A stretch of DNA of 64,000 nt from Sinorhizobium psoraleae (GCF_013283645.1 NZ_JABEKV010000002.1:193798-257797), one strand, 5' to 3'; positions 18,053-26,941 are shown, counted from the first letter of the stretch. Notes: generated from the sequence alone by a model not told the origin. Numbers and translations are program-made.

Positions 18053-18712
18053 TTAAAAGGGGTTTTCCGTCAGCAGCCGGTTGACGAAGTCAAACAGGCC
18101 GGGGCGGCGGTCGCGGCGCAGGCGTTCGGCCTCCACAATCGCCCGGACGGCAGAGAACGCCCGGTCGAGATCGTCGTTGACGACGATGTAGTCGTACTCG
18201 CGCCAATGCTCGATCTCGGCGCGCGAATTGGCCAGCCGGGTCGCGATGACCTCTTCGCTGTCTTCGGCGCGCCGGTGCAGCCGCGACTGCAACTCGGCCA
18301 TCGATGGCGGCAGGATGAAGATCGAGACGACATCGCCTCCCATCTTTTCCTGCAATTGCTGGGCGCCCTGCCAATCGATGTCAAAGAGCATGTCCCGGCC
18401 TTCGGCCATCGCCGCCTCGACAGCATCGCGCGGCGTTCCATAAAAGTTGCCGTGCACCTCCGCCCATTCGAGCAACGAATCCGTCGCACGCAGGGCCTCG
18501 AATTCGCGGATCGACTTGAAGAAATAATGCCGCCCCTCGATTTCACTCGGCCGCCGCGCGCGCGTCGTCACGCTCACCGAAATGCTGAGTTCCGGATCGG
18601 CCTCGAGCAGGTTGCGGGCGATCGTCGACTTACCGGCACCCGACGGCGACGAAATCACGAGCATCAGCCCACGGCGGGCGATCTTGATGGGCGAAGCGGT
18701 CGCCGATTTCAT
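18053..18712 (-). CDS. gmk: Guanylate kinase
   Basis: This is a 219-residue enzyme that phosphorylates GMP to GDP with ATP. It has a P-loop [10 protein letters not shown] at residues 21-30, the GMP-binding stretch [21 protein letters not shown] with its conserved Arg and Tyr residues, and [11 protein letters not shown]. It is the last gene of the minus-strand fab-mltG-yicC-gmk run, three bases after yicC. The pairing of yicC with gmk is widely conserved. Confidence 0.95.
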   Translation of the reverse strand: MKSATASPIKIARRGLMLVISSPSGAGKSTIARNLLEADPELSISVSVTTRARRPSEIEGRHYFFKSIREFEALRATDSLLEWAEVHGNFYGTPRDAVEAAMAEGRDMLFDIDWQGAQQLQEKMGGDVVSIFILPPSMAELQSRLHRRAEDSEEVIATRLANSRAEIEHWREYDYIVVNDDLDRAFSAVRAIVEAERLRRDRRPGLFDFVNRLLTENPF

Positions 18713-18715
18713 GTC

Positions 18716-19603
18716 TTACTCCAGATTCTGAACCTGCTCGCGAAACTGATCGATCACGACCTTCAACTCGATTCCGGCGGCCGAGACGGCGGCGGCATTC
18801 GACTTCGAACAGATCGTATTCGATTCGCGGTTAAATTCCTGTGCCAGGAAATCGAGCTTGCGGCCAACAGGACCGCCCTTCGCAAGAAGATCGCGGGCAG
18901 CGGCGACATGCGAACCGAGACGGTCGATTTCCTCCCTGAGGTCCGCCTTCGTGGCAAGCAACGCGACCTCCGCATACAGCCTGTCACGGTCGAGCGAGGA
19001 TGCGCCCTCCATCATCAGCGCCACCTGCTGCGCCAGCCTTTCGGCAATCGCCGAAGGACTGCGGGACGGGTCGCCCTCGATCGTGGCCGTCAGGTGCGCG
19101 ATGCGATCCACCTGCGCAAGCAGGATCTGGCCAAGCGCGCTTCCCTCCTCTTCACGCATGGACCGCAAGTCATCGAGGGCAAGCGCCAGGCCGGCGAGGA
19201 TATCGGCGTCGCGCGCGGCGCGCTCGCTCTCGCTTTCTTCCGGCTCCCGGAAGTCGATGATGCCGCGGATGGAGAGCAGCGTGTCGAACTTCAGCGGCGC
19301 GGGATCGACGAGATCACCGAGCTGCTCGCGAAGCTTCAATACGGCCGACAACGCACCCTGATTGACGACGGCCTCCACGGCGGCCTCGCCGCCGCTGACA
19401 GTGAGGCCGATTTGCAGATTGCCGCGGGCAAAAAGTTCCGATGCGAGGCGCCGACAGTCGGGTTCGAAGCGCTCGAGCCCCTGCGGCAGGCGGAGGCGAA
19501 TGTCGAGCCCCTTGCCGTTGACGGACCGCAATTCCCAAGCCCAGCGATGCCGGCCGCTGCTGCCCTCTCTCCTCGCAAAGCCAGTCATCGATTGGAGCGG
19601 CAT
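18716..19603 (-). CDS. yicC: YicC family endoribonuclease
   Basis: This is a 295-residue protein beginning MPLQSMTGFARREG, the hallmark of the YicC family. The C-terminal DUF1732 part contains DRLGSHVAAARDLLAKGG and FLAQEFNRESNTICSKS. Family members are metal-dependent endoribonucleases implicated in small-RNA decay. I chose ATG 19603 because GGAGG is five bases before it; ATG 19606 is too close to it. Just upstream lies a copy of the dispersed palindromic element, so the leader of this gene may be structured. Confidence 0.9.
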   Translation of the reverse strand: MPLQSMTGFARREGSSGRHRWAWELRSVNGKGLDIRLRLPQGLERFEPDCRRLASELFARGNLQIGLTVSGGEAAVEAVVNQGALSAVLKLREQLGDLVDPAPLKFDTLLSIRGIIDFREPEESESERAARDADILAGLALALDDLRSMREEEGSALGQILLAQVDRIAHLTATIEGDPSRSPSAIAERLAQQVALMMEGASSLDRDRLYAEVALLATKADLREEIDRLGSHVAAARDLLAKGGPVGRKLDFLAQEFNRESNTICSKSNAAAVSAAGIELKVVIDQFREQVQNLE

Positions 19604-19620
19604 CATTACCTCCGTTCGCT

Positions 19621-19715
19621 GCTGCATCTCTCCTCGAAATCAGAGCTGATTGAGGAAACATGCAGCGATCCAAAAGTGCTGCGGCGACGTTTGCGCGTCT
19701 GAACGCGGCGCTGTA
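19621..19715. repeat. Dispersed palindromic element, decayed copy
   Basis: The first hairpin is still visible, with CTGCAT at the left end and AAACATGCAG at the right (19655-19664). The bridging sequence GATCCAAAAGTGCTGCGGCG follows. The second hairpin keeps only its left arm GTTTGCGCGTCT; the expected AGACGC arm is lost. The left end is eight bases from the yicC ribosome binding site. Confidence 0.65.
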
Positions 19716-19797
19716 GTCGCAGAAGCAATAGGTCGGCGGCGCGGGATCCCGCAAGGGATATCCGCACCGCACTCCATCCGTCCACAATAAGGGCCTG

Positions 19798-21003
19798 TTA
19801 CTGCGCCTCGGCCGGTGTCACCGTCGGCTCGGCGGTTTTGGCCGCCTCCGCCGCCTTGGCCGCCTCTGCGGCCTTCTCGGCTTCGAGCTTTCGCCAACGC
19901 CTCACGTTGGCGTTGTGCTCGTCCAACGTCGCGGCAAAGACATGGCCGCCCGTTCCGTCCGCCACGAAATAAAGTTCCGGCGTGCGGGAAGGATTGGCGA
20001 CGGCTTCGAGTGCCGCACGGCCCGGATTAGCGATCGGCGTCGGCGGCAGCCCCTTGATGATATAGGTGTTGTAGGGGGTTTCCTTATCGAGGTCCGACTT
20101 CAGGATCGCCCGATCCGCCGGCTTCCCCTCCCCACCGAAGATGCCATAGATAATCGTCGGGTCGGACTGCAGCCGCATGCCTTTTTCCAAGCGGTTGATG
20201 AAGACAGACGCCACGCGCGGCCGCTCGTCCGCGCGGCCCGTTTCCTTTTCAACGATCGAGGCCAGCGTCACGAACTCCTCGACAGACGAGACCGGAAGAT
20301 CGGGATCGCGCTTTTCCCAGATCTGATCGACCAAGGCTTTTTGCGCTGCGACCATCTGCTGGACGATCTCGGCACGCTTGGTGCCGCGGGTGAATTTGTA
20401 GGTGTCCGGCTTCAGCGAACCCTCCGACGGCAGATCCGGCGGCAAATCGCCGACGAGCACCGGATCATCGGCGAGTTTGCGGAACATCTGCTTGACCGTC
20501 AGTCCCTCCGGAAGAGAAACGGAGTATAGGATCGACTTGCCGGACTTCAGCAGTTGCATGATTTCCTGCATCGACGAGCCGGCCTTGATCTCGTATTCAC
20601 CTGCCTTCAGGGTCTCATTGTCGAGATAGGCTTCGGACACGAAACGGAACACACGGCTGTCCGTGATGATGTTGTTGCGCTCCAGGCCGCCGGCAATTTC
20701 GCTGATGCCGGCGCCACTGCGAACGATGAAATTCTTGTTTGCCTCCAGCGGGCCGGGCTTTTCGTATTCGTGCATCGCATAATAGACCGCGCCGGCGGCT
20801 GCAAGCGCCACGAAAACGATGACCGTCATCAGGAAATTGAGAAAGATGACAACCTGGCTGCGCGCCTTGCGGGACCGCTTGGGCGGTTGCGGAACCTTTT
20901 CCGGGCGCAGGGCTTCATTTGCCGATTTCGGGATGATCGGCCCGTTGCTCCCGGTTTCATTGCGGCCGAACTGTGCCGCGCCGTTATCGTTTGAGTCGCT
21001 CAC
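19798..21003 (-). CDS. mltG: Endolytic murein transglycosylase MltG
   Basis: This is a 401-residue inner-membrane protein with a basic Pro-rich N-terminus, one membrane segment (VVIFLNFLMTVIVFVALAAA), a LysM-like region and the YceG catalytic domain. The catalytic glutamate lies in LASIVEKETGRADERP, followed by SVFINRL and LQSDPTIIYG. MltG cleaves nascent glycan strands and sets their length. The Ala/Glu/Lys-rich tail is typical of rhizobial homologues. I chose GTG 21003 (VSDSNDNG), which has GGGA five bases upstream, over the ATG at 21039. Confidence 0.92.
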   Translation of the reverse strand: MSDSNDNGAAQFGRNETGSNGPIIPKSANEALRPEKVPQPPKRSRKARSQVVIFLNFLMTVIVFVALAAAGAVYYAMHEYEKPGPLEANKNFIVRSGAGISEIAGGLERNNIITDSRVFRFVSEAYLDNETLKAGEYEIKAGSSMQEIMQLLKSGKSILYSVSLPEGLTVKQMFRKLADDPVLVGDLPPDLPSEGSLKPDTYKFTRGTKRAEIVQQMVAAQKALVDQIWEKRDPDLPVSSVEEFVTLASIVEKETGRADERPRVASVFINRLEKGMRLQSDPTIIYGIFGGEGKPADRAILKSDLDKETPYNTYIIKGLPPTPIANPGRAALEAVANPSRTPELYFVADGTGGHVFAATLDEHNANVRRWRKLEAEKAAEAAKAAEAAKTAEPTVTPAEAQ

Positions 21004-21105
21004 GATTATCCCGAATCCGAAATTCGCAATCTCAATCAAGCTGCCACCAATGCGAATTTCGGCTTAGACCGGCGGCAAGCTGAATGTGTCAGAGCAATGG
21101 ATATT

Positions 21106-21261
21106 CTACAAATTGTCAGAAGTGCCTTGCGCGAACATAGTCGGCGGCGCCGCGCGGCGGCGACTCCTCCATTTACAGCTTGTAGCGAGCAATGCGGCAA
21201 AAAGCAGGATCACCAACCGGCGTTTGAGCGGGACCAGTACGCCGGAAGGGTTTTCCGACAT
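21106..21261 (-). CDS. Candidate small lipoprotein between fabF and mltG
   Basis: This is a 51-residue frame, MSENPSGVLVPLKRRLVILL and onward, with a positively charged start, a hydrophobic core and the lipobox-like ATSC at residues 26-29, then a basic tail. AGGA lies eight bases before the ATG. It sits in the same orientation as its neighbours, 76 bases after fabF and about 100 bases before mltG. I recognise no family. Its short length and the overlap of the frame with longer open frames leave doubt. Confidence 0.4.
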   Translation of the reverse strand: MSENPSGVLVPLKRRLVILLFAALLATSCKWRSRRRAAPPTMFAQGTSDNL

Positions 21262-21337
21262 CACGACGATCCTCGGCCAACGTAACCGAGAATCGTCGTG
21301 GAGAATCATCATTATCGATCCCGTCGCGTCGGCGATT

Positions 21338-22603
21338 TTAGTTGCCGTTGTAGCGACGCAGAACCAGCGAAGCATTCGTGCCGCCGAAACCGAAGGAGTT
21401 CGACAGTGCGATGTTGATCTCCCGCTTGCGCGCGACATGCGGCACCAGATCGATCTTCGTCTCGACGGAGGGATTGTCGAGATTGAGGGTGGGTGGAGCG
21501 ATATTGTCGCGAATCGCGAGAGCCGAGAAGATTGCCTCGATCGCGCCGGCGGCTCCCAGCAGGTGTCCGATTGCCGACTTAGTCGAAGACATGGATATCT
21601 TCGAAGCGCTGTTGCCGACCAGCCGCTCGACCGCGCCAAGTTCGATGGTATCGGCCATCGTGGACGTTCCGTGGGCGTTGATGTAGTCGATGTCGGCGGC
21701 CATCAGGCCGGCTCGCTTCAACGCCATCTGCATGCAACGATACGCGCCATCGCCGTCCTCGGACGGAGCGGTGATGTGGAAGGCGTCACCGGACAGGCCG
21801 TAGCCGACGACTTCGGCGTAGATCTTGGCGCCGCGTGCCTTCGCATGCTCCAGTTCCTCGAGAATGACGACGCCGGCGCCTTCGCCCATGACGAAACCGT
21901 CGCGATCGGCATCATAGGGGCGCGATGCCTTTTCCGGATTATCGTTGTGCTGGGTCGAGAGCGCCTTGCAGGCGGCGAAGCCTGCGAGCGAAATGCGGCA
22001 TATCGGCGATTCCGTGCCGCCCGCCACCATCACGTCGGCATCGCCGAGCGCGATCAACCGGCTCGCATCGCCGATCGCATGCGCGCCCGTGGAGCAAGCC
22101 GTCACGACCGAGTGGTTCGGGCCACGAAGCTTGTGGCGAATCGAAACCTGGCCCGACGCGAGATTGATCAGGCGGCCGGGAATAAAGAAGGGAGAAATAC
22201 GACGCGGGCCCTTGTCGCGCAGCGTATAGCCTGCATCGACGATGCCTTCGAGGCCGCCGATGCCGGAGCCGATCAGCACGCCGGTTGCGATCTGGTCCTC
22301 ATCGTTTTCCGGCTTCCAGCCGGCGTCGGCCAGCGCCATGTCGGCTGCAGCCATCGCATAAACGATGAAGGGATCGACCTTGCGCTGTTCCTTCGGTTCC
22401 ATCCAGTCGTCGGGATTGAAGGTGCCGTCCGAGCCGTCGCCAAAAGGAATACGGCAGGCGATCTTGGCAGGAAGATCCTCAACCTCGAATTCGGTGACCT
22501 TGCGCGCAGCATTCTGGCCCGCGATAAGACGCGACCAGCTGACCTCGGTTCCGCAACCCAAAGGGGATACCATGCCGGTACCGGTGATAACGACACGTCT
22601 CAT
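21338..22603 (-). CDS. fabF: 3-oxoacyl-ACP synthase II
   Basis: This is a 421-residue KAS II that condenses malonyl-ACP with acyl-ACP in fatty-acid elongation. The catalytic triad is visible: Cys170 in VVTACSTGAHA, His311 in INAHGTST and His347 in KSAIGHLLGAAGA. The C-terminus NSFGFGGTNASLV is also canonical. It follows acpP in the usual acpP-fabF order, with tandem hairpins in between. The protein is cytosolic and acts as a dimer. Confidence 0.96.
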   Translation of the reverse strand: MRRVVITGTGMVSPLGCGTEVSWSRLIAGQNAARKVTEFEVEDLPAKIACRIPFGDGSDGTFNPDDWMEPKEQRKVDPFIVYAMAAADMALADAGWKPENDEDQIATGVLIGSGIGGLEGIVDAGYTLRDKGPRRISPFFIPGRLINLASGQVSIRHKLRGPNHSVVTACSTGAHAIGDASRLIALGDADVMVAGGTESPICRISLAGFAACKALSTQHNDNPEKASRPYDADRDGFVMGEGAGVVILEELEHAKARGAKIYAEVVGYGLSGDAFHITAPSEDGDGAYRCMQMALKRAGLMAADIDYINAHGTSTMADTIELGAVERLVGNSASKISMSSTKSAIGHLLGAAGAIEAIFSALAIRDNIAPPTLNLDNPSVETKIDLVPHVARKREINIALSNSFGFGGTNASLVLRRYNGN

Positions 22604-22754
22604 AACCCGTGACCCACCCTGACTGTTCAGTTCTAGAGCCGGACCGGACCACGCGTGACGACCCCGATCCGTGCATCCATTGTAAATTTCTCACGTGACG
22701 ATCAGAGGGAAAGGCGGGAACGCTTTGCTGATCGAAACCCGCGGTCAACGCAGG

Positions 22755-22801
22755 CCAGCCCACTTCCCCTGGGCTGGTACGGGCCGCAGCAGGCGGCCCG
22801 T
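22755..22801 (-). terminator. Tandem hairpins between acpP and fabF
   Basis: Two perfect hairpins lie back to back: ACGGGCCGC/GCGGCCCGT (22779-22787 with 22793-22801) and CCAGCCCA/TGGGCTGG (22755-22762 with 22770-22777). Neither has a clear T-run on the minus strand. Placed 22 bases after acpP, they could reduce read-through to fabF or stabilise acpP mRNA 3' ends. Confidence 0.5.
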
Positions 22802-22822
22802 CAACGGCCTAGACCGTAAAAA

Positions 22823-23059
22823 TCAGGCCTGAGCCTTCTCGATGAACTTGACGGCGTCGCCGACGGTCAGGATCGAATCTGCCGCGTCGTCCGGGATCTC
22901 GACACCGAATTCTTCTTCGAATGCCATGACCAGTTCGACGGTGTCGAGCGAGTCCGCGCCGAGGTCATCGATGAAGCTTGCGCCTTCGCTGACCTTTTCG
23001 GCGTCGACGCCAAGATGATCAATAACAATTTTCTTCACGCGTTCTGCGATATCGCTCAT
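22823..23059 (-). CDS. acpP: Acyl carrier protein
   Basis: This is a 78-residue acidic helical protein. Ser37 in [18 protein letters not shown] is the 4'-phosphopantetheine attachment site. It carries growing acyl chains between the Fab enzymes. The reading frame is open further upstream, but the family starts at [18 protein letters not shown] lies just before this ATG. It lies between fabG and fabF, with its own 338-base upstream region, consistent with separate strong expression. Confidence 0.97.
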   Translation of the reverse strand: MSDIAERVKKIVIDHLGVDAEKVSEGASFIDDLGADSLDTVELVMAFEEEFGVEIPDDAADSILTVGDAVKFIEKAQA

Positions 23060-23397
23060 GTCGGAGTTCCTCGACCTTCGTTTCTCTGCGGCGCCATTCT
23101 TGGCGCCGTCACTTTCAATCAAGCCTGATAGACCAAGATAGTCCAACGGGCAATCCATCCAACCGAACCCGCGGAAAACCCAAGGCAGCGAGGGCTGCCG
23201 GACACCTGGCCGGACCGGTCGACTGCGCACAGTCATGGCCCGATTAACATGGTTTAAGCCTGCCGCAAAGTGCGAAAATGCCCGACATTCGCTTGGTCAA
23301 CATTGAATTTCAGGCATTTGGCATCGACCAATGAAGGTACCGAACCAGGTAGCGACGGCGGGTGAAACACGCGCCGTCCGCCTCACCCGGTGCCGGA
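23060..23397. other. acpP upstream region
   Basis: I find no gene in these 338 bases between acpP and fabG. Read on the minus strand, a GGCGCC/GGCGCC hairpin lies in the acpP leader about 30 bases before the ATG. An acpP promoter should lie here. A TTAAC-like pair near 23245-23258 does not have the spacing of a CtrA box. Confidence 0.5.
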
Positions 23398-24135
23398 TCA
23401 GATCATCGCCATGCCGCCATTGACGTGAATGGTCTGCCCGGTGACGTAACCCGCTTCGTTCGAAGCAAGATACGCAACGGCGGATGCGACCTCCGCACCC
23501 GTACCCATCCGCCGCATCGGGATGGCACCCATGATGCCTTCCTTCTGCTTGTCGTTAAGCTTGCCGGTCATCGCACTTTCGATGAACCCTGGGGCAACGC
23601 AGTTGACGGTAACGTTGCGGGTGGCGATTTCCTGCGCGAGCGACTTGGAGAACCCGATCATGCCCGCCTTCGAAGCGCAATAGTTGGCCTGCCCAGGATT
23701 GCCGGTAACGCCGACAACGGAGGTGATGTTGACGATGCGGCCGAAACGGCGGCGCATCATCGGGTGTGTCAGTTCACGGGTCAGGCGGAAGACCGCCGTG
23801 AGGTTGACCTCGACGACACTGTCCCAATCTTCATCGCTCATGCGGACGAAGAGGCCGTCCTTGGTGATGCCGGCATTGTTGACGAGGATGTCGACGCCGC
23901 CGAGCTCAGCCTCCGCCTTCTCGCCAAGCGCCTTGACTTCGGCGCGGTCGGAAAGATTGGCGGGAAAGATCTGGACGCGTTCGCCAAGCGTGTTGGCAAG
24001 TGCTTCGAGCTTTTCGACGCGCGTGCCGTGCAGGCCGACAATGGCGCCCTGTGCGTGCAGGATACGGGCGATTTCCTCGCCAATGCCACCGGATGCGCCG
24101 GTGACGAGAGCCTTGCGGCCGGAGAGATCAAACAT
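23398..24135 (-). CDS. fabG: 3-oxoacyl-ACP reductase
   Basis: This is a 245-residue SDR that reduces 3-oxoacyl-ACP with NADPH. It has the TGASGGIG nucleotide loop (12-19), NNAG (87-89 region), the catalytic Ser139, Tyr152 and Lys156 (YCASK), and PGFIESAMT. Two ATGs lie six bases apart. I use the second (24135), which gives MFDLSGRKALVTGAS and an eight-base spacing from AAGGA. It follows fabD by 26 bases and precedes acpP. Confidence 0.96.
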   Translation of the reverse strand: MFDLSGRKALVTGASGGIGEEIARILHAQGAIVGLHGTRVEKLEALANTLGERVQIFPANLSDRAEVKALGEKAEAELGGVDILVNNAGITKDGLFVRMSDEDWDSVVEVNLTAVFRLTRELTHPMMRRRFGRIVNITSVVGVTGNPGQANYCASKAGMIGFSKSLAQEIATRNVTVNCVAPGFIESAMTGKLNDKQKEGIMGAIPMRRMGTGAEVASAVAYLASNEAGYVTGQTIHVNGGMAMI

Positions 24136-24161
24136 GGACATGTTCCTTGTAACTGGAGCGC

Positions 24162-25106
24162 TCAGGACTGAAGTGCGGCGAGCGCCGTATCGATGTCGGC
24201 GGGCGTATTGACGGCAATACCATTGACAGTCTTGTCGATCCGTCGAGCAAGTCCCGTCAGCACCTTGCCCGAGCCGATTTCATAAAGCGTCGTGATATTG
24301 TTGGCCGCGAACCATTCTACCGTCTCGCGCCAGCGCACCTGGCCGGTCACTTGCTCGACGAGCAACCGGGCGATCTCGCCGGCGTCACTTACCGGAGCGG
24401 CCAAAACATTCGCCACCAGTGGAACGGACGGGTCGCGCTTCTCTACCTTGGCAAGCGCATCGCGCATGGCATCGGCAGCAGGCGCCATCAGCGAGGAGTG
24501 GAAAGGCGCGGATACCGGCAGCATCAGCGCGCGCTTGGCACCTTTTTCGGAGGCGAGCGCGGCAGCCTTCTCCACCGCCTGCTTCTCTCCCGAGATCACG
24601 AGTTGTCCGCCGCCATTGTCGTTGGCGATCTGGCACGACCCGAGCGCGGACGCTTCACGACAAACCGCGTCAACGTCCGCATGTTCCAGGCCGATGATGG
24701 CAGCCATGGCGCCTTTGCCGACGGGGACAGCCGCCTGCATTGCGTTACCGCGAATGCGCAGGAGGCGGGCCGTGTCGGCGATCGAAAACGTCCCGGCGGC
24801 GCAGAGCGCGGAATACTCGCCGAGCGAATGGCCGGCGACGAAGGCGACCTTGCTCTTGAGATCGAGCCCCTTGGCCTCGAGCACGCGGATCATCGCCATG
24901 GAAACGGCCATCAGCGCCGGCTGCGCGTTTGCCGTCAGCGTCAGCGTTTCCTCCGGCCCGTTCCACATGACGTCGGAAAGCTTTTCGCCCAACGCTTCAT
25001 CGACCTCGGCGAAGACGGCAGCGGCCTCCGGAAAGGCCTCCGCCAGATCCTTGCCCATGCCGACAGCCTGACTGCCCTGCCCGGGAAACGTGAATGCAAT
25101 GCTCAT
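24162..25106 (-). CDS. fabD: Malonyl-CoA:ACP transacylase
   Basis: This is a 314-residue enzyme that transfers malonyl from CoA to ACP. The nucleophile Ser94 lies in AGHSLGEYSAL (GHSLG, 92-96), with the N-terminal FPGQGSQAVGMGKDL and a later histidine in VSAPFHSS. It is the first gene of the minus-strand fatty-acid cluster. A purine-rich GGGAAGGG precedes the start. Confidence 0.96.
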   Translation of the reverse strand: MSIAFTFPGQGSQAVGMGKDLAEAFPEAAAVFAEVDEALGEKLSDVMWNGPEETLTLTANAQPALMAVSMAMIRVLEAKGLDLKSKVAFVAGHSLGEYSALCAAGTFSIADTARLLRIRGNAMQAAVPVGKGAMAAIIGLEHADVDAVCREASALGSCQIANDNGGGQLVISGEKQAVEKAAALASEKGAKRALMLPVSAPFHSSLMAPAADAMRDALAKVEKRDPSVPLVANVLAAPVSDAGEIARLLVEQVTGQVRWRETVEWFAANNITTLYEIGSGKVLTGLARRIDKTVNGIAVNTPADIDTALAALQS

Positions 25107-25450
25107 GGGCTGCCCTTCCCTTGATGACGAAACGACCGGAGCGAGCCAAGCTTCTCGTGATCGTTTCTCATATGATTAGAGCGGATGCCGGCGGAAAACC
25201 GCCTCACATTCCCCATCCGCCCTGTTTTTCCTCTCCATTCACATTCCTGAACAGGGAGTCAAGCGCAGAGGCCGAGCTTCACCCTTGCCAGCGGGCTTTT
25301 GCCCTTGATCTTCGTCAATCAAGGCGTAAGTTTGCCGCGCATCGCTGCCGCCCCGCTGATAAGCCATGCTCCGCGGCACAACCCAATCATTGGCGGCGCG
25401 CCTTTTCCTCCCGCTGGCGCGGAACCGCCCCTCGCGAGGAACAATACTTC
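25107..25450. other. Divergent intergenic region fabD / aldo-keto reductase
   Basis: There is no supported gene in these 344 bases. The region holds a RIME-like palindrome (25177-25224, listed separately), and promoters for both neighbours are expected. The rest shows no clear structure. Confidence 0.5.
25177..25224. repeat. RIME-like palindrome
   Basis: GCGGATG (25181-25187) pairs with CATCCGC (25214-25220). Between them is GCCGGCGGAAAACCGC, the inner part of a common rhizobial intergenic mosaic element, which is itself partly self-complementary (GCGG/CCGC). Confidence 0.6.
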
Positions 25451-26494
25451 ATGCGCTACAACATGCTAGGCCGCACCGGCATCAAGGTTTCGGAAATCTG
25501 CCTGGGCACAATGACCTGGGGCTCCCAGAACACGCAGACCGAAGCCTATGGACAACTCGACTACGCCTTCGACCGTGGCGTGAACTTCATCGATACGGCC
25601 GAACTCTATCCGACGACGCCGCTTTCGGCCGAAACCTACGGCAACACCGAGCGCATCATCGGGAACTGGCTGGCGATGCGCGGCCGCCGCGACGATGTGG
25701 TGGTCGCGACCAAGGTGGCCGGTCCCGGCCGTCCTTATATCCGCAATGGCGAGCCGACGACGCCCGAGGGCCTAGAAGAAGCTTTGCACGCCAGCCTGAA
25801 GCGGCTGAAGACCGAGTATGTGGACCTTTACCAGCTGCATTGGCCGAATCGCGGCCACTATCACTTCCGCAATTCCTGGTCCTACGACCCGTCCGGACAA
25901 GACAGGGAGCATGTCGCCGCAGACCTGAAAGCGATCCTCGACAAGCTTGGCGACCTCGCAAAGGCTGGCAAGATCCGCGCCATCGGGCTTTCGAACGACA
26001 CCGCCTGGGGCGCGATGAAGATGCTCGACCTGTCGAACAGATACGACCTGCCGCGCCTTGCGACGATCCAGAACGAATACAATCTTCTCTATCGCGCCTA
26101 CGATCTCGATCTCGCGGAACTGTCTCACCACGAGGATATCGGTCTGCTTGCCTATTCGCCGCTCGCAGCCGGTCTCCTGAGCGGAAAGTATCTCGGAGGG
26201 GCGAAGCCGGCAGGATCGCGCCTGTCGATCAACGGCGACCTCGGCGGCCGTTTCACTCCGCACCAGGAGCCCGCCGTCGCCGCCTATGTGGCGCTCGCCC
26301 GGGAGCATGGCCTCGATCCGGCGCAGATGGCACTCGCCTTCTGCCTAAGACGTCCCTTCACGGCTTCGGCCATCATCGGCGCGACGTCGATGGAACAACT
26401 GAAGACCGACATCGGCGCCGCCGGTATAACGCTCTCGCAAGACGTGATGAACGGCATCCGGCGCCTCCATCGGCTCTACCCGGCGCCGATCTGA
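25451..26494 (+). CDS. Aldo/keto reductase (Tas/YghZ-like)
   Basis: This is a 347-residue TIM-barrel NADPH-dependent oxidoreductase. Catalytic-motif residues are visible: DTAELY (Asp, Tyr), VATKVAG (Lys) and YQLHWPN (His). The C-terminal GATSMEQLKTDI is the NADP-binding end of the barrel. The overall pattern, MRYNMLGRTGIKVSEICLGT with AETYGNTERIIG, matches the Tas branch of the family. The physiological substrate is unknown. Start ATG 25451 has AGGA about ten bases upstream. A palindromic element follows the stop. Confidence 0.88.
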   Translation: MRYNMLGRTGIKVSEICLGTMTWGSQNTQTEAYGQLDYAFDRGVNFIDTAELYPTTPLSAETYGNTERIIGNWLAMRGRRDDVVVATKVAGPGRPYIRNGEPTTPEGLEEALHASLKRLKTEYVDLYQLHWPNRGHYHFRNSWSYDPSGQDREHVAADLKAILDKLGDLAKAGKIRAIGLSNDTAWGAMKMLDLSNRYDLPRLATIQNEYNLLYRAYDLDLAELSHHEDIGLLAYSPLAAGLLSGKYLGGAKPAGSRLSINGDLGGRFTPHQEPAVAAYVALAREHGLDPAQMALAFCLRRPFTASAIIGATSMEQLKTDIGAAGITLSQDVMNGIRRLHRLYPAPI

Positions 26495-26504
26495 GCGGCT
26501 CTTC

Positions 26505-26590
26505 TTATATCGGATCCGATTTAAAAACATGCAGCAATTCAGAAGTGCTACGGCGGCCTTTACGCGTCTGACAAGACGCGCGGCACTGTG
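26505..26590. repeat. Dispersed palindromic element, left-truncated copy
   Basis: The left CTGCATG arm is missing. The central ATCGGATCCGAT palindrome, the right arm AACATGCAGC, the bridge AATTCAGAAGTGCT and an intact second hairpin, GCGTCTGACAAGACGC, are present. It lies between the convergent aldo/keto reductase and copper-protein genes. Confidence 0.7.
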
Positions 26591-26608
26591 GTCGGGGACG
26601 CAAGGGCT

Positions 26609-26941
26609 TCAAGCCGCCATCTGGCGGCAGCTCTCGGCGCAGCGCCTGCAGGCTTCAACACATTCGTCCACGTCGCCGATGCGCTCACAATCCTCGGCGC
26701 ATTCGTCGCAGATCTCCGCGCATTCGCGGCACAGATGAACGTGGTGAGGGCTTCCGATCAGCATGAAATGCGCCGTGGTCCGGCAGATCTCGGTGCACGC
26801 CATCATCAGCCTGAAATGAGACGGCTCAGTGTGTTTGCCGCCGACTTGAAGGCAATGGTTCATCGCGGTCGACAGACACGCGGAATAGCAGTCCAGACAA
26901 TTGTCGATGCACGGTTGCATTCTTGGATCGACATGGGTCAT
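26609..26941 (-). CDS. Cys-rich four-helix copper-storage-like protein (Csp/DUF326)
   Basis: This is a 110-residue protein with 16 cysteines arranged as repeated CxxC and CxxxC pairs on predicted helices, for example NCLDCYSAC, HLCRECAEICDECAEDC and ECVEACRRCAESC. This is the DUF326 / Csp3 pattern, in which the cysteines line the inside of a four-helix bundle and store Cu(I). No signal peptide is present, so a cytosolic Csp3-like role is likely. GGGAG lies six bases before ATG 26941; the longer frame is not needed. Confidence 0.85.
   Translation of the reverse strand: MTHVDPRMQPCIDNCLDCYSACLSTAMNHCLQVGGKHTEPSHFRLMMACTEICRTTAHFMLIGSPHHVHLCRECAEICDECAEDCERIGDVDECVEACRRCAESCRQMAA

Noticed and set aside
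20938..21039. Longer N-terminus for MltG from ATG 21039
   Set aside because: The extra residues have no ribosome binding site and add nothing family-like; GTG 21003 with GGGA fits better.
23240..23262. TTAACATGGTTTAA upstream of acpP as a CtrA box
   Set aside because: The two TTAA halves are separated by six bases rather than the seven of the CtrA consensus, and the flanks do not match. I give it no weight.
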